A model generated the notes under the pieces. It was not told where the DNA came from, made no database searches, and saw only the letters and a list, made by a program, of their open reading frames with translations. A program made the position numbers and the translations under genes. From Symbiodinium natans (lineage: Eukaryota; Sar; Dinophyceae; Suessiales; Symbiodiniaceae), in contig CAJNDS010002652.1 in NCBI GenBank assembly GCA_905221605.1, positions 52,501 to 116,500 on the forward strand: 64,000 nucleotides of DNA. Direction: 5' to 3'. Positions 42,401-49,736 of the stretch are shown here, piece by piece (the stretch's first letter is position 1; each line of letters begins with the position of its first letter).

Positions 42401-42746
42401 CGCGCCGAAGGTAAATTTGCTCGCTGCTGGTTCCAAATTTCCCGTTGATCTTGGGTGTCTGATCACGTGCGGGTAGGACATCTGTAGGATCATCTTTGTG
42501 TACGATGATGGTTGTACCCAGCTGCACGCGATGTCTGGATTGGAACTTGACGAACTTCTCCATGTACCCATCGGGAGTAGGATCCAGATACCAGCGAACT
42601 TCATCGGGTTCTCCTTCTGGTTGGGCAGTTGGCTCAGCTCCCCGAGGATCGGAAGAACTGGCCGCGGTTCCCGGTTGGGATGCCGGCGGAGCGGACATCC
42701 TCCGGTCCCCGCTGCCTCTTGGCGGATTCACCTCTTGCTTCGACAA
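36468..42746 (-). CDS. Element B ORF4: Tpt1/KptA-like 2'-phosphotransferase polyprotein
   Basis: 2092 codons. Recognisable parts: a Cys-rich cluster (CQAC...CPFC, about 541-575), a CCHC knuckle CLACGNYGHNTRNC (about 927-940), a Tpt1/KptA domain (about 1210-1500), and a zinc ribbon CPCC...CLTC (about 1612-1630). The Tpt1 domain shows LLRHRL (R1224, H1225), GGWVMLKDFI, IRATSGHS (R1368), HTTAPELLANIVAKGLLPGG (H1405) and GRVHSHF (R1430), followed by AVLYVPAYEL and ITINGMFLV. These match the family's Arg-His-Arg-Arg catalytic set. Tpt1 transfers the 2'-phosphate of spliced tRNA to NAD+. The remaining 1500 residues are unrecognised. The frame opens with TTG overlapping the ORF3 stop. The first ATG is codon 17 at 42698, so it is made either by re-initiation or by frameshift from ORF3. 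Confidence 0.85.
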   Translation of the reverse strand: MSKQEVNPPRGSGDRRMSAPPASQPGTAASSSDPRGAEPTAQPEGEPDEVRWYLDPTPDGYMEKFVKFQSRHRVQLGTTIIVHKDDPTDVLPARDQTPKINGKFGTSSEQIYLRRVTTHLAKLYGMSQSNRAGAFHMATFMKKGDVEWLRLYKVLYEKVFLCTIRQLPTPGTMFAAVMQSTATGELGIFHFNSSPEQRALLTAGLRKFSASIRQASTPDVTAVRSSKTIILADFEVWTKTKNRLTYTMASKLQEKGWYDAHSYCQTVDESLDPLLPEGFQVVATKARDAVREWRGPGQSIDVTAHVYLSFRAINDLLVWEHGNATPENMRKWFVDPIMDLSDLLQRAVIVTLNDDPRFIGKDVGAAMPWAAIDWIAVELRARGCIVFTSSLLWARIAVTLHKGSDTFRINPEEMHLAVAAFDKHLLQEKIITLCMAPPESMGDCEPHLDSVNMETADAKAVFAPSSSDDIRTASANDDTQERHQRVVERASELEGIRGGVDMTWVDADIAMVSPEPFYDGETYWIDIEGLISKHPTAPSGQFHVCQACVDEFNKLKNSFQGEFGPIQSPAYCPFCSLKAMWDKDYGVNKWEEVRKSERHAAGCAIFAQKHDFVYQDGSPVIPKEDLKSYIFACSKVAYTNYGKIVSSSAGLRLNTKQASEYTRWAKGRRLSWDFGYTVDGMACLLPLYDAGNAAYAGFLHSIFDQDEVKGMYNGNADPAAELMGDTLEVALGILTIACRYPSAFGAWGSYEDHLACLRGIERSFYRFAAAEAVRITAVENRKRRPPRANDAETIQQIMEYENTLLQGEWHAVLVDRVLPIEEPVLGTLSPEDQRPEEFSAAPVPSAEPRGGEPEGEDQAHGGEALGSSGVEPEGQEDDDMGVPEASSIPTMQEPNETELGEISRPCEGYVRALNALRITAGMQPPSMCLACGNYGHNTRNCEANGGYNALVVNEAFSIIGKSLAKMHKSSSTPPTEIFQRWAEKNLQDAARAPQVPGTASDTPGGDGESVEPGAAASSEDSRGPLPRRRQASISVEDPTVVVIEVDEEPEETATRTLRPKRRPQPRPDLPEPKAAPAPRRWIANNAGNARSFVEIRYHEPKSCLDIIKSIEDVSWVGGQSIYEIGLQSQDATRRLIEQEVGGDVATHPLRSDIDEYPSSNVGYVNIGKMVIGGDLRLLPIKGARFAHRHFSALVPATSSNDNHRNRDYHRRIKSLGYDVQRLLRHRLANRETNYMHNQLPTIPCDTGGWVMLKDFIHLENFWQSGRYYARSSARDDNSEYQRRIQMLIDYAYYEYRTNGRIRLQFLGIKIVAPKPGQRASDTPWDGTPGVGATQRAQLEELGGHRLTHDITSGTLRRCDNWVQPWAIRATSGHSSNSNSLVRVNDDRVACHLTTSLVNQIGGGYHTTAPELLANIVAKGLLPGGGASGGRVHSHFGTFPPWDPRNQTVRTRIPGRPRSPIAVLYVPAYELMRYNAVITINGMFLVQRQIPFEAVKHVWICMPSQGRYFEFSEVFKVYSKELSKEMVEGYGDARINPDREPPKPSVEDLVSTMEGTDAGPHEGERREILQAIEQAGDTVPGNIIKRAFQFLSRTFRRVTTHTTTSDPLILRVCPCCGRHTPASFAICLTCGRVFLSMGRIQHVRANPEPERIDPEVVRQALNQAAAVVNNEVVEIEVEDEPPSEPVQEDALPLRGVQNPAGDVEANSPRESVAEPEAEEIPDEIRDMYRDVEMEAPNQEEVEMDAQNQRAFVLVGDREGDSLDDRSERKARLALECNVNIDTDYAACVDHNFRLYCHLDAFFAYVLVHKWNLFEKIIMTPYKKMKDQFASGMRHDASGTWPIVPIDEDTALPRDLMEDEVRQYASSVENQQFMIERYYANKFVFYVMRGAIQLGYNKESFNLPMIPDEAEDPKAFAEAGQRVHMFMAKIIYQVLNVRLYSYTKPNAEIPYHAAFKYINPIQLLSLMDSQKVSVNNLLVMRDSGCALPNQYSKKLDRWLSDQKKDMSILKLKPTQYLENPKASALYLAYDPSASAPSVTSSGGSRHPEADETDMPARAKARMSQPKPKTSHPGTPQAAPKDPRGHSRKGSGKKG
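39738..39748. repeat. Mini-hairpin CGGA-GTA-TCCG
   Basis: Perfect stem with a variant loop, inside ORF4. Confidence 0.55.
40142..40152. repeat. Mini-hairpin CGGA-GGA-TCCG
   Basis: Perfect stem inside ORF4, encoding part of LGSSG in element sense. Confidence 0.65.
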
Positions 42747-45700
42747 AGGATGCGCCCCGTTGCCTGTCTTGGTGATGGCGTAGACGTCGATCTGTTGGCA
42801 GGATGATCCTCTTCCACGAAAGGAGCCGGCAATTCAGGAACGGATGGGGACGCAGGCCCTGCGGGATGTTGACGTTGAACATTCACCCAAGGCGGGTGCG
42901 AATTCAATGCCGGAAAAAACACCGTGCCTGTTGGATCGGGCTTCAGGTACGGCGGCTGTTCACGTCCTTCGGAGTAACACTCGGCTCGCAGGTTCGTGAT
43001 CTCGGACATCCAAGACCTGTGAGTCCTGTACATGTCGTGGACCGCCCTCAAGACGTTCTGCTCGGCAGCCAGCTGGTTCCACGAGCTGTGTGAAAAGGAA
43101 GCTGGTAACCCGAGACCGGTTGGTGGCGGGGCCATGACGACAGTTGTCGCATTCACCAACGACTCCCGGAGCTCGGCTCCGGTCGTTCTCGATGGTTCCG
43201 ATGGCCACACCGTCCGACTGTCGTTGAGGTATTCGTGGGCTGTATGCAAGGCGACCGACAACCCTTGGAGGCTGTTGACTGCATGAGCGACCGCCGCGGA
43301 CACGTTCTCCGGGGGGTCGACCACGATCTCGATCAGATCCCACACATTCATCTGCGTGTTCTCGGCGACCTGATTGTGGCTTCTCAAGCAGTAACCCACT
43401 TGCTTCGCCATTGACCAAATCAGCTCCAGCAAATCCCAGAAGTCCTGGGTGAGAAGCATGCATGGTAGCCCTTCACGACGGTTGGGGAGGTTCTCGCGAA
43501 AGTAGGAATTAAGCCGCATCCAGTCGTTGTACCTAGTCACATAGATCCATGCACTCTTGGTGACAACTGGCCTGCAAATGACATTCGGATCGAGATATCC
43601 ATCCATAGTCACCACCGTCAGACATGGATGTTGGGGATCCAAACGCCCTTGTTCAGCATCTTGAACCAAAACGTCGACGAACATGTCAATGTTCTTGAAG
43701 AGGTCAATCTCAATGACGTGGTCCAGAAGCTCCTGCAACACTTGCCGAGTCGAATCGGTGCTGATCGCAGTCTTGACGACCTTGATGAACGTGGTGACAT
43801 GGCTAAGGACTGTCTTGTAGCTCTCCGCGCTCCTTGCTGGCAATAGGCTTTCCACCACACCTCGAAACAACTCCCGAACTCTGACTTCAGGAAATCCGTA
43901 TGGGCTGGAGGGTGCCGCGACTGCCGCCAAAAGGATAGCTGGCACTCCAAATTCCACCCACGCAGCAATGTTCGCATTCGTGGCGACCATGCCTTGCTCC
44001 AATCGTCCAGGAAGAGGTTGCCCTCTCAATGATCGCAGCGCATGACATGTCGTGCGCAAAGCAGTCATCCCATTGCCAACGGGGATGTTGATGCCCGATC
44101 TCTGGTACGGCAGGGAGAAGAGGTCTTGAGGTCGCGACCATGGAACATGCGGAGGAATGGGCCTCTGCTGTTGTCCGTCCATGCTGGTTCTGGGACCGGC
44201 GGAGCCGAGTCCCTTCCCCAGACGCAGATCCGAGCCGGCGGAGCCGAACCCCTCACTGCACTTTGGATTAGGGTCGGAGGATCCGAACCCTATTCCTGGC
44301 GTAGGACAAACGATTATGCAAGTACCTTGGAACTCATGTTGCACCTGGCTTTTACTGCAACGCAAACTGACATGAACAAGTACACATGAAGCTGCCACAT
44401 GAACACTCTGAGCAGAGCCCCTGCGGATATTGCGAGCTTCATCACGCCATGCGTTGTGCAACAGCTTTGCCATGTGTGGTGTGTAGTTTCCTGCCTCCTT
44501 GAGCGCCTGACCTCTTGGTGTGCCATGTTCATGTGTGTTGTCGCACGTGACCCCCTTGAGGTTCAACATGGTTGACACATTTGTGGCGATACACCACGCT
44601 TTGAGTAAAGGAATGCCGTCTTTGTCAACAACACCCATCATGCAACCGTCAATTCGCACAACACGCAATGAATGCTGCTTTATTAGGGCTTGAACTTCGG
44701 GCCAACTCCAATACAAACAGGTTTTAGGCAACTCAAAAGCGATTTTGGGGGAAAATACCGCCAGCTTTCGCAAAAGGCGTTTGAGAGCTTTCAGTAAGTC
44801 CCTAAATTTCTTCCGATGTTCCTTTCCCTTTTCAGTTTCACCCCCCATTTCGTTCACCTTGATCCAATTGGACCCCCCAGTGCACGGAAGAGAAGCAAAC
44901 ACAAGAATCGGACATTTGGGATTGGATTTTCGGAATCGTTCCGCCTCCTTGAGGATGTTGCTTTCACATGCCTTGGTTTGGGCTTGGAGAGCTTCATGCA
45001 CGCGCATGACGTGAGCTCCCCTTGTAGCACTCGAGGATTTACCCAAGCTACTGTCCTTAGAGCAACAGAATTCAATGATCATCCTGTCCTTACCCGACGG
45101 TAACTTCTCAACAGAACTGCAGGCCTTGGGGTCCTCAACCTTGGCGTCCCGCTCAGAAAGCATTTTCAACAAGAGGCGTGACACTTTACTGGTTCTCTTT
45201 CCACACCCATCCCCGTGAGTCTCGACAGCTTCACGTGATGCATGATGATGTTGCATGCCGCACACACCCTTCACGTTTTCAGGGGCTTTGAGTCCATGAA
45301 TGAGAAACTCAGTAGCTTCGTTGACATACACGATGTTCGGGGCCCCGCTTCCCTGTGGAACGCAGATCCTCCGACCGTGGCAGCAATCAGCAATTGTGAA
45401 TCTCTCCCACTTCATGCAATCAACTATGTTTTTGTACTGTGCCGACTTTCGAAACTTCGGCTTGTCAGGAACCTCGACGATAGTAGTCGCCCCTTTCTTC
45501 CGGGCCTCAAAGACTAAATCAATGACCTCCCCCCAGGGGTAATCTACGACGCCTCGGTCCTCATAAAAGCGTTCTCTAGGATCAACATCAAGCCAAGAAG
45601 CTCGATTCAGCGCCCCTGCTCCTATGAACAGAACGTTCCGAAGATCCTTGAACGACCATTTAATGATGTCTTTGCAGTACTGGTAGGCGCCGCGTGCATC

Positions 45701-45811
45701 CGCTTCCGGCACGCAGATGACGTTGACGTCCGGCGGTGCATACGTCTGCCACCAGCTATCCTCTTCCAGACCTACGAGCAACCACACGCGAGGGCTACTG
45801 TTTATCGACAT
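42728..45811 (-). CDS. Element B ORF3: methyltransferase-like polyprotein
   Basis: 1027 codons. Its ATG (45811) lies 17 nt inside the end of ORF2, in another frame. Residues 1-235 are an unrecognised alpha/beta-looking region (RVWLLVGLEEDSWW at the start). Residues about 238-470 resemble a SAM-dependent, C5-cytosine-type methyltransferase. They show IEFCCSKDSSLG as a possible motif I, FASLPCTGGSNW with the Pro-Cys of motif IV, and FELPKTCLYWSWPEVQAL in the place of motif VI. A region with HEHGTPRG follows. Residues 480-545 are low-complexity and contain three mini-hairpins, then Met544 opens an unrecognised 480-residue region. DNA methyltransferases have been reported in retrotransposons of Symbiodinium. 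Enzymatic activity here is unproven, and Cys-Thr replaces the usual Pro-Pro-Cys context. Confidence 0.7.
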   Translation of the reverse strand: MSINSSPRVWLLVGLEEDSWWQTYAPPDVNVICVPEADARGAYQYCKDIIKWSFKDLRNVLFIGAGALNRASWLDVDPRERFYEDRGVVDYPWGEVIDLVFEARKKGATTIVEVPDKPKFRKSAQYKNIVDCMKWERFTIADCCHGRRICVPQGSGAPNIVYVNEATEFLIHGLKAPENVKGVCGMQHHHASREAVETHGDGCGKRTSKVSRLLLKMLSERDAKVEDPKACSSVEKLPSGKDRMIIEFCCSKDSSLGKSSSATRGAHVMRVHEALQAQTKACESNILKEAERFRKSNPKCPILVFASLPCTGGSNWIKVNEMGGETEKGKEHRKKFRDLLKALKRLLRKLAVFSPKIAFELPKTCLYWSWPEVQALIKQHSLRVVRIDGCMMGVVDKDGIPLLKAWCIATNVSTMLNLKGVTCDNTHEHGTPRGQALKEAGNYTPHMAKLLHNAWRDEARNIRRGSAQSVHVAASCVLVHVSLRCSKSQVQHEFQGTCIIVCPTPGIGFGSSDPNPKCSEGFGSAGSDLRLGKGLGSAGPRTSMDGQQQRPIPPHVPWSRPQDLFSLPYQRSGINIPVGNGMTALRTTCHALRSLRGQPLPGRLEQGMVATNANIAAWVEFGVPAILLAAVAAPSSPYGFPEVRVRELFRGVVESLLPARSAESYKTVLSHVTTFIKVVKTAISTDSTRQVLQELLDHVIEIDLFKNIDMFVDVLVQDAEQGRLDPQHPCLTVVTMDGYLDPNVICRPVVTKSAWIYVTRYNDWMRLNSYFRENLPNRREGLPCMLLTQDFWDLLELIWSMAKQVGYCLRSHNQVAENTQMNVWDLIEIVVDPPENVSAAVAHAVNSLQGLSVALHTAHEYLNDSRTVWPSEPSRTTGAELRESLVNATTVVMAPPPTGLGLPASFSHSSWNQLAAEQNVLRAVHDMYRTHRSWMSEITNLRAECYSEGREQPPYLKPDPTGTVFFPALNSHPPWVNVQRQHPAGPASPSVPELPAPFVEEDHPANRSTSTPSPRQATGRILCRSKR
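44197..44285. repeat. Three mini-hairpins at exact 39-nt spacing
   Basis: CGGC-GGA-GCCG at 44197-44207 and 44236-44246 and CGGA-GGA-TCCG at 44275-44285, in the linker of ORF3. The sequence between copies is not conserved, only the hairpin and the period. Confidence 0.75.
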
Positions 45812-48800
45812 CCGAAGCTTTGATCGTCATGGAAAACCCTATAGCCCCGCTGAGCGAGTCACTCCGTGCCTTAAACATCTCTTTCCCGTGCTTGTCTTGG
45901 AAAGCGACTTCATGATTACCAGTCCCAGCACGAGTCACCTCGATGAATTCGGGCACGAATGTAGATTGAGGAAAATCTGCTTCTTTTGCGGCGCGCGCAA
46001 CAGCGACGACGGTAGATTCGAGCGCAGGAATTTCGTTGATATCACCCCCCATGCCTTCAGACCCAGCGCGAAAAACACCCCCATACCCCCCATGGGCGGC
46101 GCGGACCACTAAGTCGCACACTTGCCTACAGAGCGCGGGCGAATCGCGAACGCGACAGCGCGAACAGTCGGGCAGCGAGGACGCAGACACGGCAGGCGAC
46201 GCGGTGCGGTGCACACGCGTCGTCGCCGCCGAGCCCCGTTGGAAGTGATATTGAAACACAGCGCGCTCGACATACCGATCGAATTTCTGAGGTTCCGACG
46301 GGATAGGGACCTCATCCTCGATACGATGCCATTGCCCTTCACGCAGAATCCACGTGGACCGCAAATACTTCCCCGGTCGCAAAGCACTGGGGACGCCGCG
46401 GAGCATGCGCGGGAACTTCACCACCAAGATCGGATCAGTACTGTCCGTTTCCTGGACACCCTCCTTACTGGACAAACCGGCCCTATACAGCTCCTGGGGC
46501 AAGATAGGTGTTTGCGTGTAAGGAAAACATGGAACCTCGTTCTTAAACGAGTAGTGCTGATGACCTTTCTCATCAGCCGATTGTTGGTGTGTAGCCTTCA
46601 TCATGTCCATGACCTCAACACTCGAAAGCATCGTGGGAGGCATGATGTTAATTAGCTGACACGCGTGAGCCCAGGAGACGTGGTCTTTAAAGGCCTTCGT
46701 ATGGATATCGGCCGCCATTTTGGCGGTTACCTCGTAAGCCAGAGACACGTACCCCTCCTGGAACACCTCGTGCATCCACGCAATGCAGATCCCGTGTGAG
46801 CGTTCCAAATGGCGCATCGTCGGGTTCTTGCCTGTGCGGACCACGCCGATCATCGTTTGATTGTCATCGTAGAACACGAAAGTAGGATCTTTGCCCCCAA
46901 TCAAACGCCACAATGTGATGGCCGGAATGCCAATACGCGACATCGCATAGTCCGCAGCCACAATTTCCGCTTCGGGAGTAGAGTGGCTGGCGCAACCCTG
47001 TCGCTTACTGACACCTGCCAACGGGAACCGTGTGTGCGGTCCCTGAATATGCATGTGAGCCCCCGAAGTAGAACGCAAACTCTCGCCACAACCAGCGTAA
47101 TCCGCATCCGCATACAACCCTATGGAAGTAGCATCCATGGAATCGCCGACCCATCCGATCATCTTATGACCTTTGGACTGATGGACGTAGCACATCAAAT
47201 GATGCAGAGCCGCATCCTCTTTCTTGGACCACTTTGTAATGCGTCGCGCAAGATTGTTTATGCTTCGCAGCAAATCAAACCTGCAAATTCTTGCAGCATA
47301 GAGCAACTTCATGAGGATGCTCGCCGCATGCGGGGCAAGAGTACCCCTGTCTGCCTCATCGAGTTCCGTTTCCTGTGGGCCCTTAGAAACCGGTGGTGGA
47401 GGTAGAAGCCGTCCGCCCTTATCGACAGGCATTGTATGTCCACACCATTGACACCGATGGCTTGCAGCACCTGGATGACACGGTGCCCTAGCCGGGTGAT
47501 TTTTGGTTTCTTCAACTGGACTGGGAGATGGTACCTTCTTGAATTTGTCCACAGGAAATCCCGTGGTTTCACAGTACTTTTGCACTGTCATTTCGAGATA
47601 GGTTTCCATGTCATAAGTGACAGTTCGCACCTTGGTGTTGTCGTGAAGTTTAGCCTCTCCCTTTGAGATTCGACATCCCAAATACAAACCAAGCGGAGTT
47701 TCCTCCTCAAGACGAAGTTCCTTGCGAAGCATGTTCCACCCCTTCGGGAGGTTCTCCGCCGGACCGGCGAGCTTCAGGTCGTCGACATAGATGACCAATA
47801 GGAGCTTCATTCCTGCATGGAAGTAAAGAGACGGCCATTCCTCACCAACTGGTGCAAAACCCATCTTCTGGACTGCGGTGTGACAATGTTGTTCCCACAT
47901 TGTACCAGCGTCCGGATGCCCATAGAGTGCTTTCACGAGCCTGCAGACTGGTCTGCGAAATTTCCTCCGGTTCACCGAAGGATGCCAAGCCTCGTCTGGA
48001 AGTTCAACCCAGCACGGAGTCCCCGTCAACTTAGCCTGAATGTAGGCCTGGATAGCATCCGCCATCTGAACGTCGTTCCCGGGTAGGCACCCGTAGAAGT
48101 CGGCCCAACGAGACGCATCAAAGGTTGCCGGAGAGTTTCCGAGGTCCTGGAACAGCGCCGCCTCCATATTCTGATCTTTGACTTGATCTCCAAGCAGCAC
48201 ACCTCTTCCTTTGAACTTCCTTGCAGGGTCCCCTTCTTTGAGTTGATAGTTCTTCTCATAGATGAGACCATGCACTCTTGCCATGTGCACCTTCGCGTTG
48301 GACTTCTTGGCTTCTCTGACCACGTCGTCATACTCCCGCACTTGGCTAAAGTCGAAGACTTCCTGATCCCACAAGCCTTTCCATTCTTTCATGAACGCCT
48401 CCATGGCTTTGGGATTCTCGTACATCTCCTTGCGGTTGACTGGACGTGTAACCATGGCGTTGAAGCACGGCGCTGCACATGCGAGCTTCTCTCTGTGTTT
48501 CTCTTTGGTTGATGACACACATGGCATGCGAGGAGCTCTCAATCCGAACTCTGCCAATTCACTTGGAAGAGCAGGCAGCACATCGTCCAGAAACATTTCC
48601 GTGGCAATCTGCGTCACCTGTTCCTCGCACCATGTCCATCCAGTAGTCGTTCCCGCCCTGAAGTCCAAATCGATCTTCTCCGCAGGCACGACCTTGGGAA
48701 GTAGTGCCTCCAACGATGCAACGAGTGCGTCTTTATGCTCTTTGCCTTTCTTCTTCTCCTTGGCCTCCTTCTTGCGAGCCTTCTTGGCCTCCTTCTCTTC

Positions 48801-49736
48801 GACCTTCTTTATCTTCTTAAGTTCGATCTTCCTTCCTTCGCTTCCGAGCTTGTGCCATTCTTCAGGAGTGAACTTGCCCTTCGGACGTGTGGAGGGTAGC
48901 AATCGTCTACCATCACTCCCAATCTTGAACGGAGCCCCCCGCTTGTCGATCTTGCAAGGTTCGCCGTCGTCATTGATGTAGACACGACCGTCGCCGGGAG
49001 TACCGAACTTCCAGAACTCGGGTTCCGGTCCGATGAGTCCAGCTTCCTTGAGCTTTGCGATGATGAATGCAGGGTCGGTCTCGTCAATGTCCGGAATGGA
49101 ACGCCCAGTTGGACCGCGTGATGACGATGCAGGTTCCCCTTTGCCGTCCGGAGGTTCCGAAACGGTTTTGGGGGGAGTACCACGCTTAGTTTCCCTTTTG
49201 CTGCTCGGAGGATCCGAAGCAACATCCGGTACTCCTTCGCTCTGTGGTACACTTCCTGCACTGTCGAGAATGGAGTCGCCAATCAATCTGAGGGCTTTGG
49301 CATCTTCAGACTCCAATGCTGGTCCGTCGCGAGGTTCACCGGGTTGATCATCTGGAAATTCTGAAAGATCAGGCACAATGTCATCGTTCTCCATGACATA
49401 GTCGAGCATTTCCTTCTCCATGGCTTTGACGCGTTCTTGGCGATCAGGTAGGTCACCACCATCATCGCCATTGTCGTCATCATCGTCGTCGTCACCTTCT
49501 CCTGGTGGCTTGTCCTTGATTTCTTTTCCTCCGAGATCCTTTCCTTCTTTCAGTCCTTCAAGTGTTCCGTTCATTCTCTCGTACTCGAGCTTGAGCGGAA
49601 AGGCAATTTCATCCGGCATGATGACCCGTTCGGTGATGTAGGGAATTTGAAGCTTGCGAGGCACTTTCGCATCATGCGCAAAGTTGGCATTCGCGAACTC
49701 CTTCATGTCCCACACACACGATACTTTCGTGACCAT
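45795..49736 (-). CDS. Element B ORF2: reverse transcriptase and RNase H
   Basis: 1313 codons, ATG 34 nt inside the end of ORF1. Residues 1-330 are a charged linker with a Lys/Glu helix (about 300-340). The reverse transcriptase runs about 480-720 with the catalytic YVDD near 650. RNase H follows with YADADYAG near 873, STPEAEIVAAD and YDDNQTM. It ends with KMAADIHTKAF, the copia LADxxTK-type motif. About 300 C-terminal residues are unrecognised, Cys-rich near 1180 (CSRCRVRD...CRQVC). The N terminus (VWDMKEF) continues integrase-linker sequence interrupted at the end of ORF1. Confidence 0.9.
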   Translation of the reverse strand: MVTKVSCVWDMKEFANANFAHDAKVPRKLQIPYITERVIMPDEIAFPLKLEYERMNGTLEGLKEGKDLGGKEIKDKPPGEGDDDDDDDNGDDGGDLPDRQERVKAMEKEMLDYVMENDDIVPDLSEFPDDQPGEPRDGPALESEDAKALRLIGDSILDSAGSVPQSEGVPDVASDPPSSKRETKRGTPPKTVSEPPDGKGEPASSSRGPTGRSIPDIDETDPAFIIAKLKEAGLIGPEPEFWKFGTPGDGRVYINDDGEPCKIDKRGAPFKIGSDGRRLLPSTRPKGKFTPEEWHKLGSEGRKIELKKIKKVEEKEAKKARKKEAKEKKKGKEHKDALVASLEALLPKVVPAEKIDLDFRAGTTTGWTWCEEQVTQIATEMFLDDVLPALPSELAEFGLRAPRMPCVSSTKEKHREKLACAAPCFNAMVTRPVNRKEMYENPKAMEAFMKEWKGLWDQEVFDFSQVREYDDVVREAKKSNAKVHMARVHGLIYEKNYQLKEGDPARKFKGRGVLLGDQVKDQNMEAALFQDLGNSPATFDASRWADFYGCLPGNDVQMADAIQAYIQAKLTGTPCWVELPDEAWHPSVNRRKFRRPVCRLVKALYGHPDAGTMWEQHCHTAVQKMGFAPVGEEWPSLYFHAGMKLLLVIYVDDLKLAGPAENLPKGWNMLRKELRLEEETPLGLYLGCRISKGEAKLHDNTKVRTVTYDMETYLEMTVQKYCETTGFPVDKFKKVPSPSPVEETKNHPARAPCHPGAASHRCQWCGHTMPVDKGGRLLPPPPVSKGPQETELDEADRGTLAPHAASILMKLLYAARICRFDLLRSINNLARRITKWSKKEDAALHHLMCYVHQSKGHKMIGWVGDSMDATSIGLYADADYAGCGESLRSTSGAHMHIQGPHTRFPLAGVSKRQGCASHSTPEAEIVAADYAMSRIGIPAITLWRLIGGKDPTFVFYDDNQTMIGVVRTGKNPTMRHLERSHGICIAWMHEVFQEGYVSLAYEVTAKMAADIHTKAFKDHVSWAHACQLINIMPPTMLSSVEVMDMMKATHQQSADEKGHQHYSFKNEVPCFPYTQTPILPQELYRAGLSSKEGVQETDSTDPILVVKFPRMLRGVPSALRPGKYLRSTWILREGQWHRIEDEVPIPSEPQKFDRYVERAVFQYHFQRGSAATTRVHRTASPAVSASSLPDCSRCRVRDSPALCRQVCDLVVRAAHGGYGGVFRAGSEGMGGDINEIPALESTVVAVARAAKEADFPQSTFVPEFIEVTRAGTGNHEVAFQDKHGKEMFKARSDSLSGAIGFSMTIKASDVDKQ
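49149..49216. repeat. Pair of mini-hairpins in ORF2
   Basis: CGGA-GGT-TCCG at 49149-49159 and CGGA-GGA-TCCG at 49206-49216, 57 nt apart. They encode SEPPDG and SDPPSS in element sense. Confidence 0.65.

Noticed and set aside
46714-46724. GCCATTTTGGC match to part of the spliced leader
   Set aside because: It lies in the conserved KMAADIHTKAF coding motif of RNase H and is explained by it.
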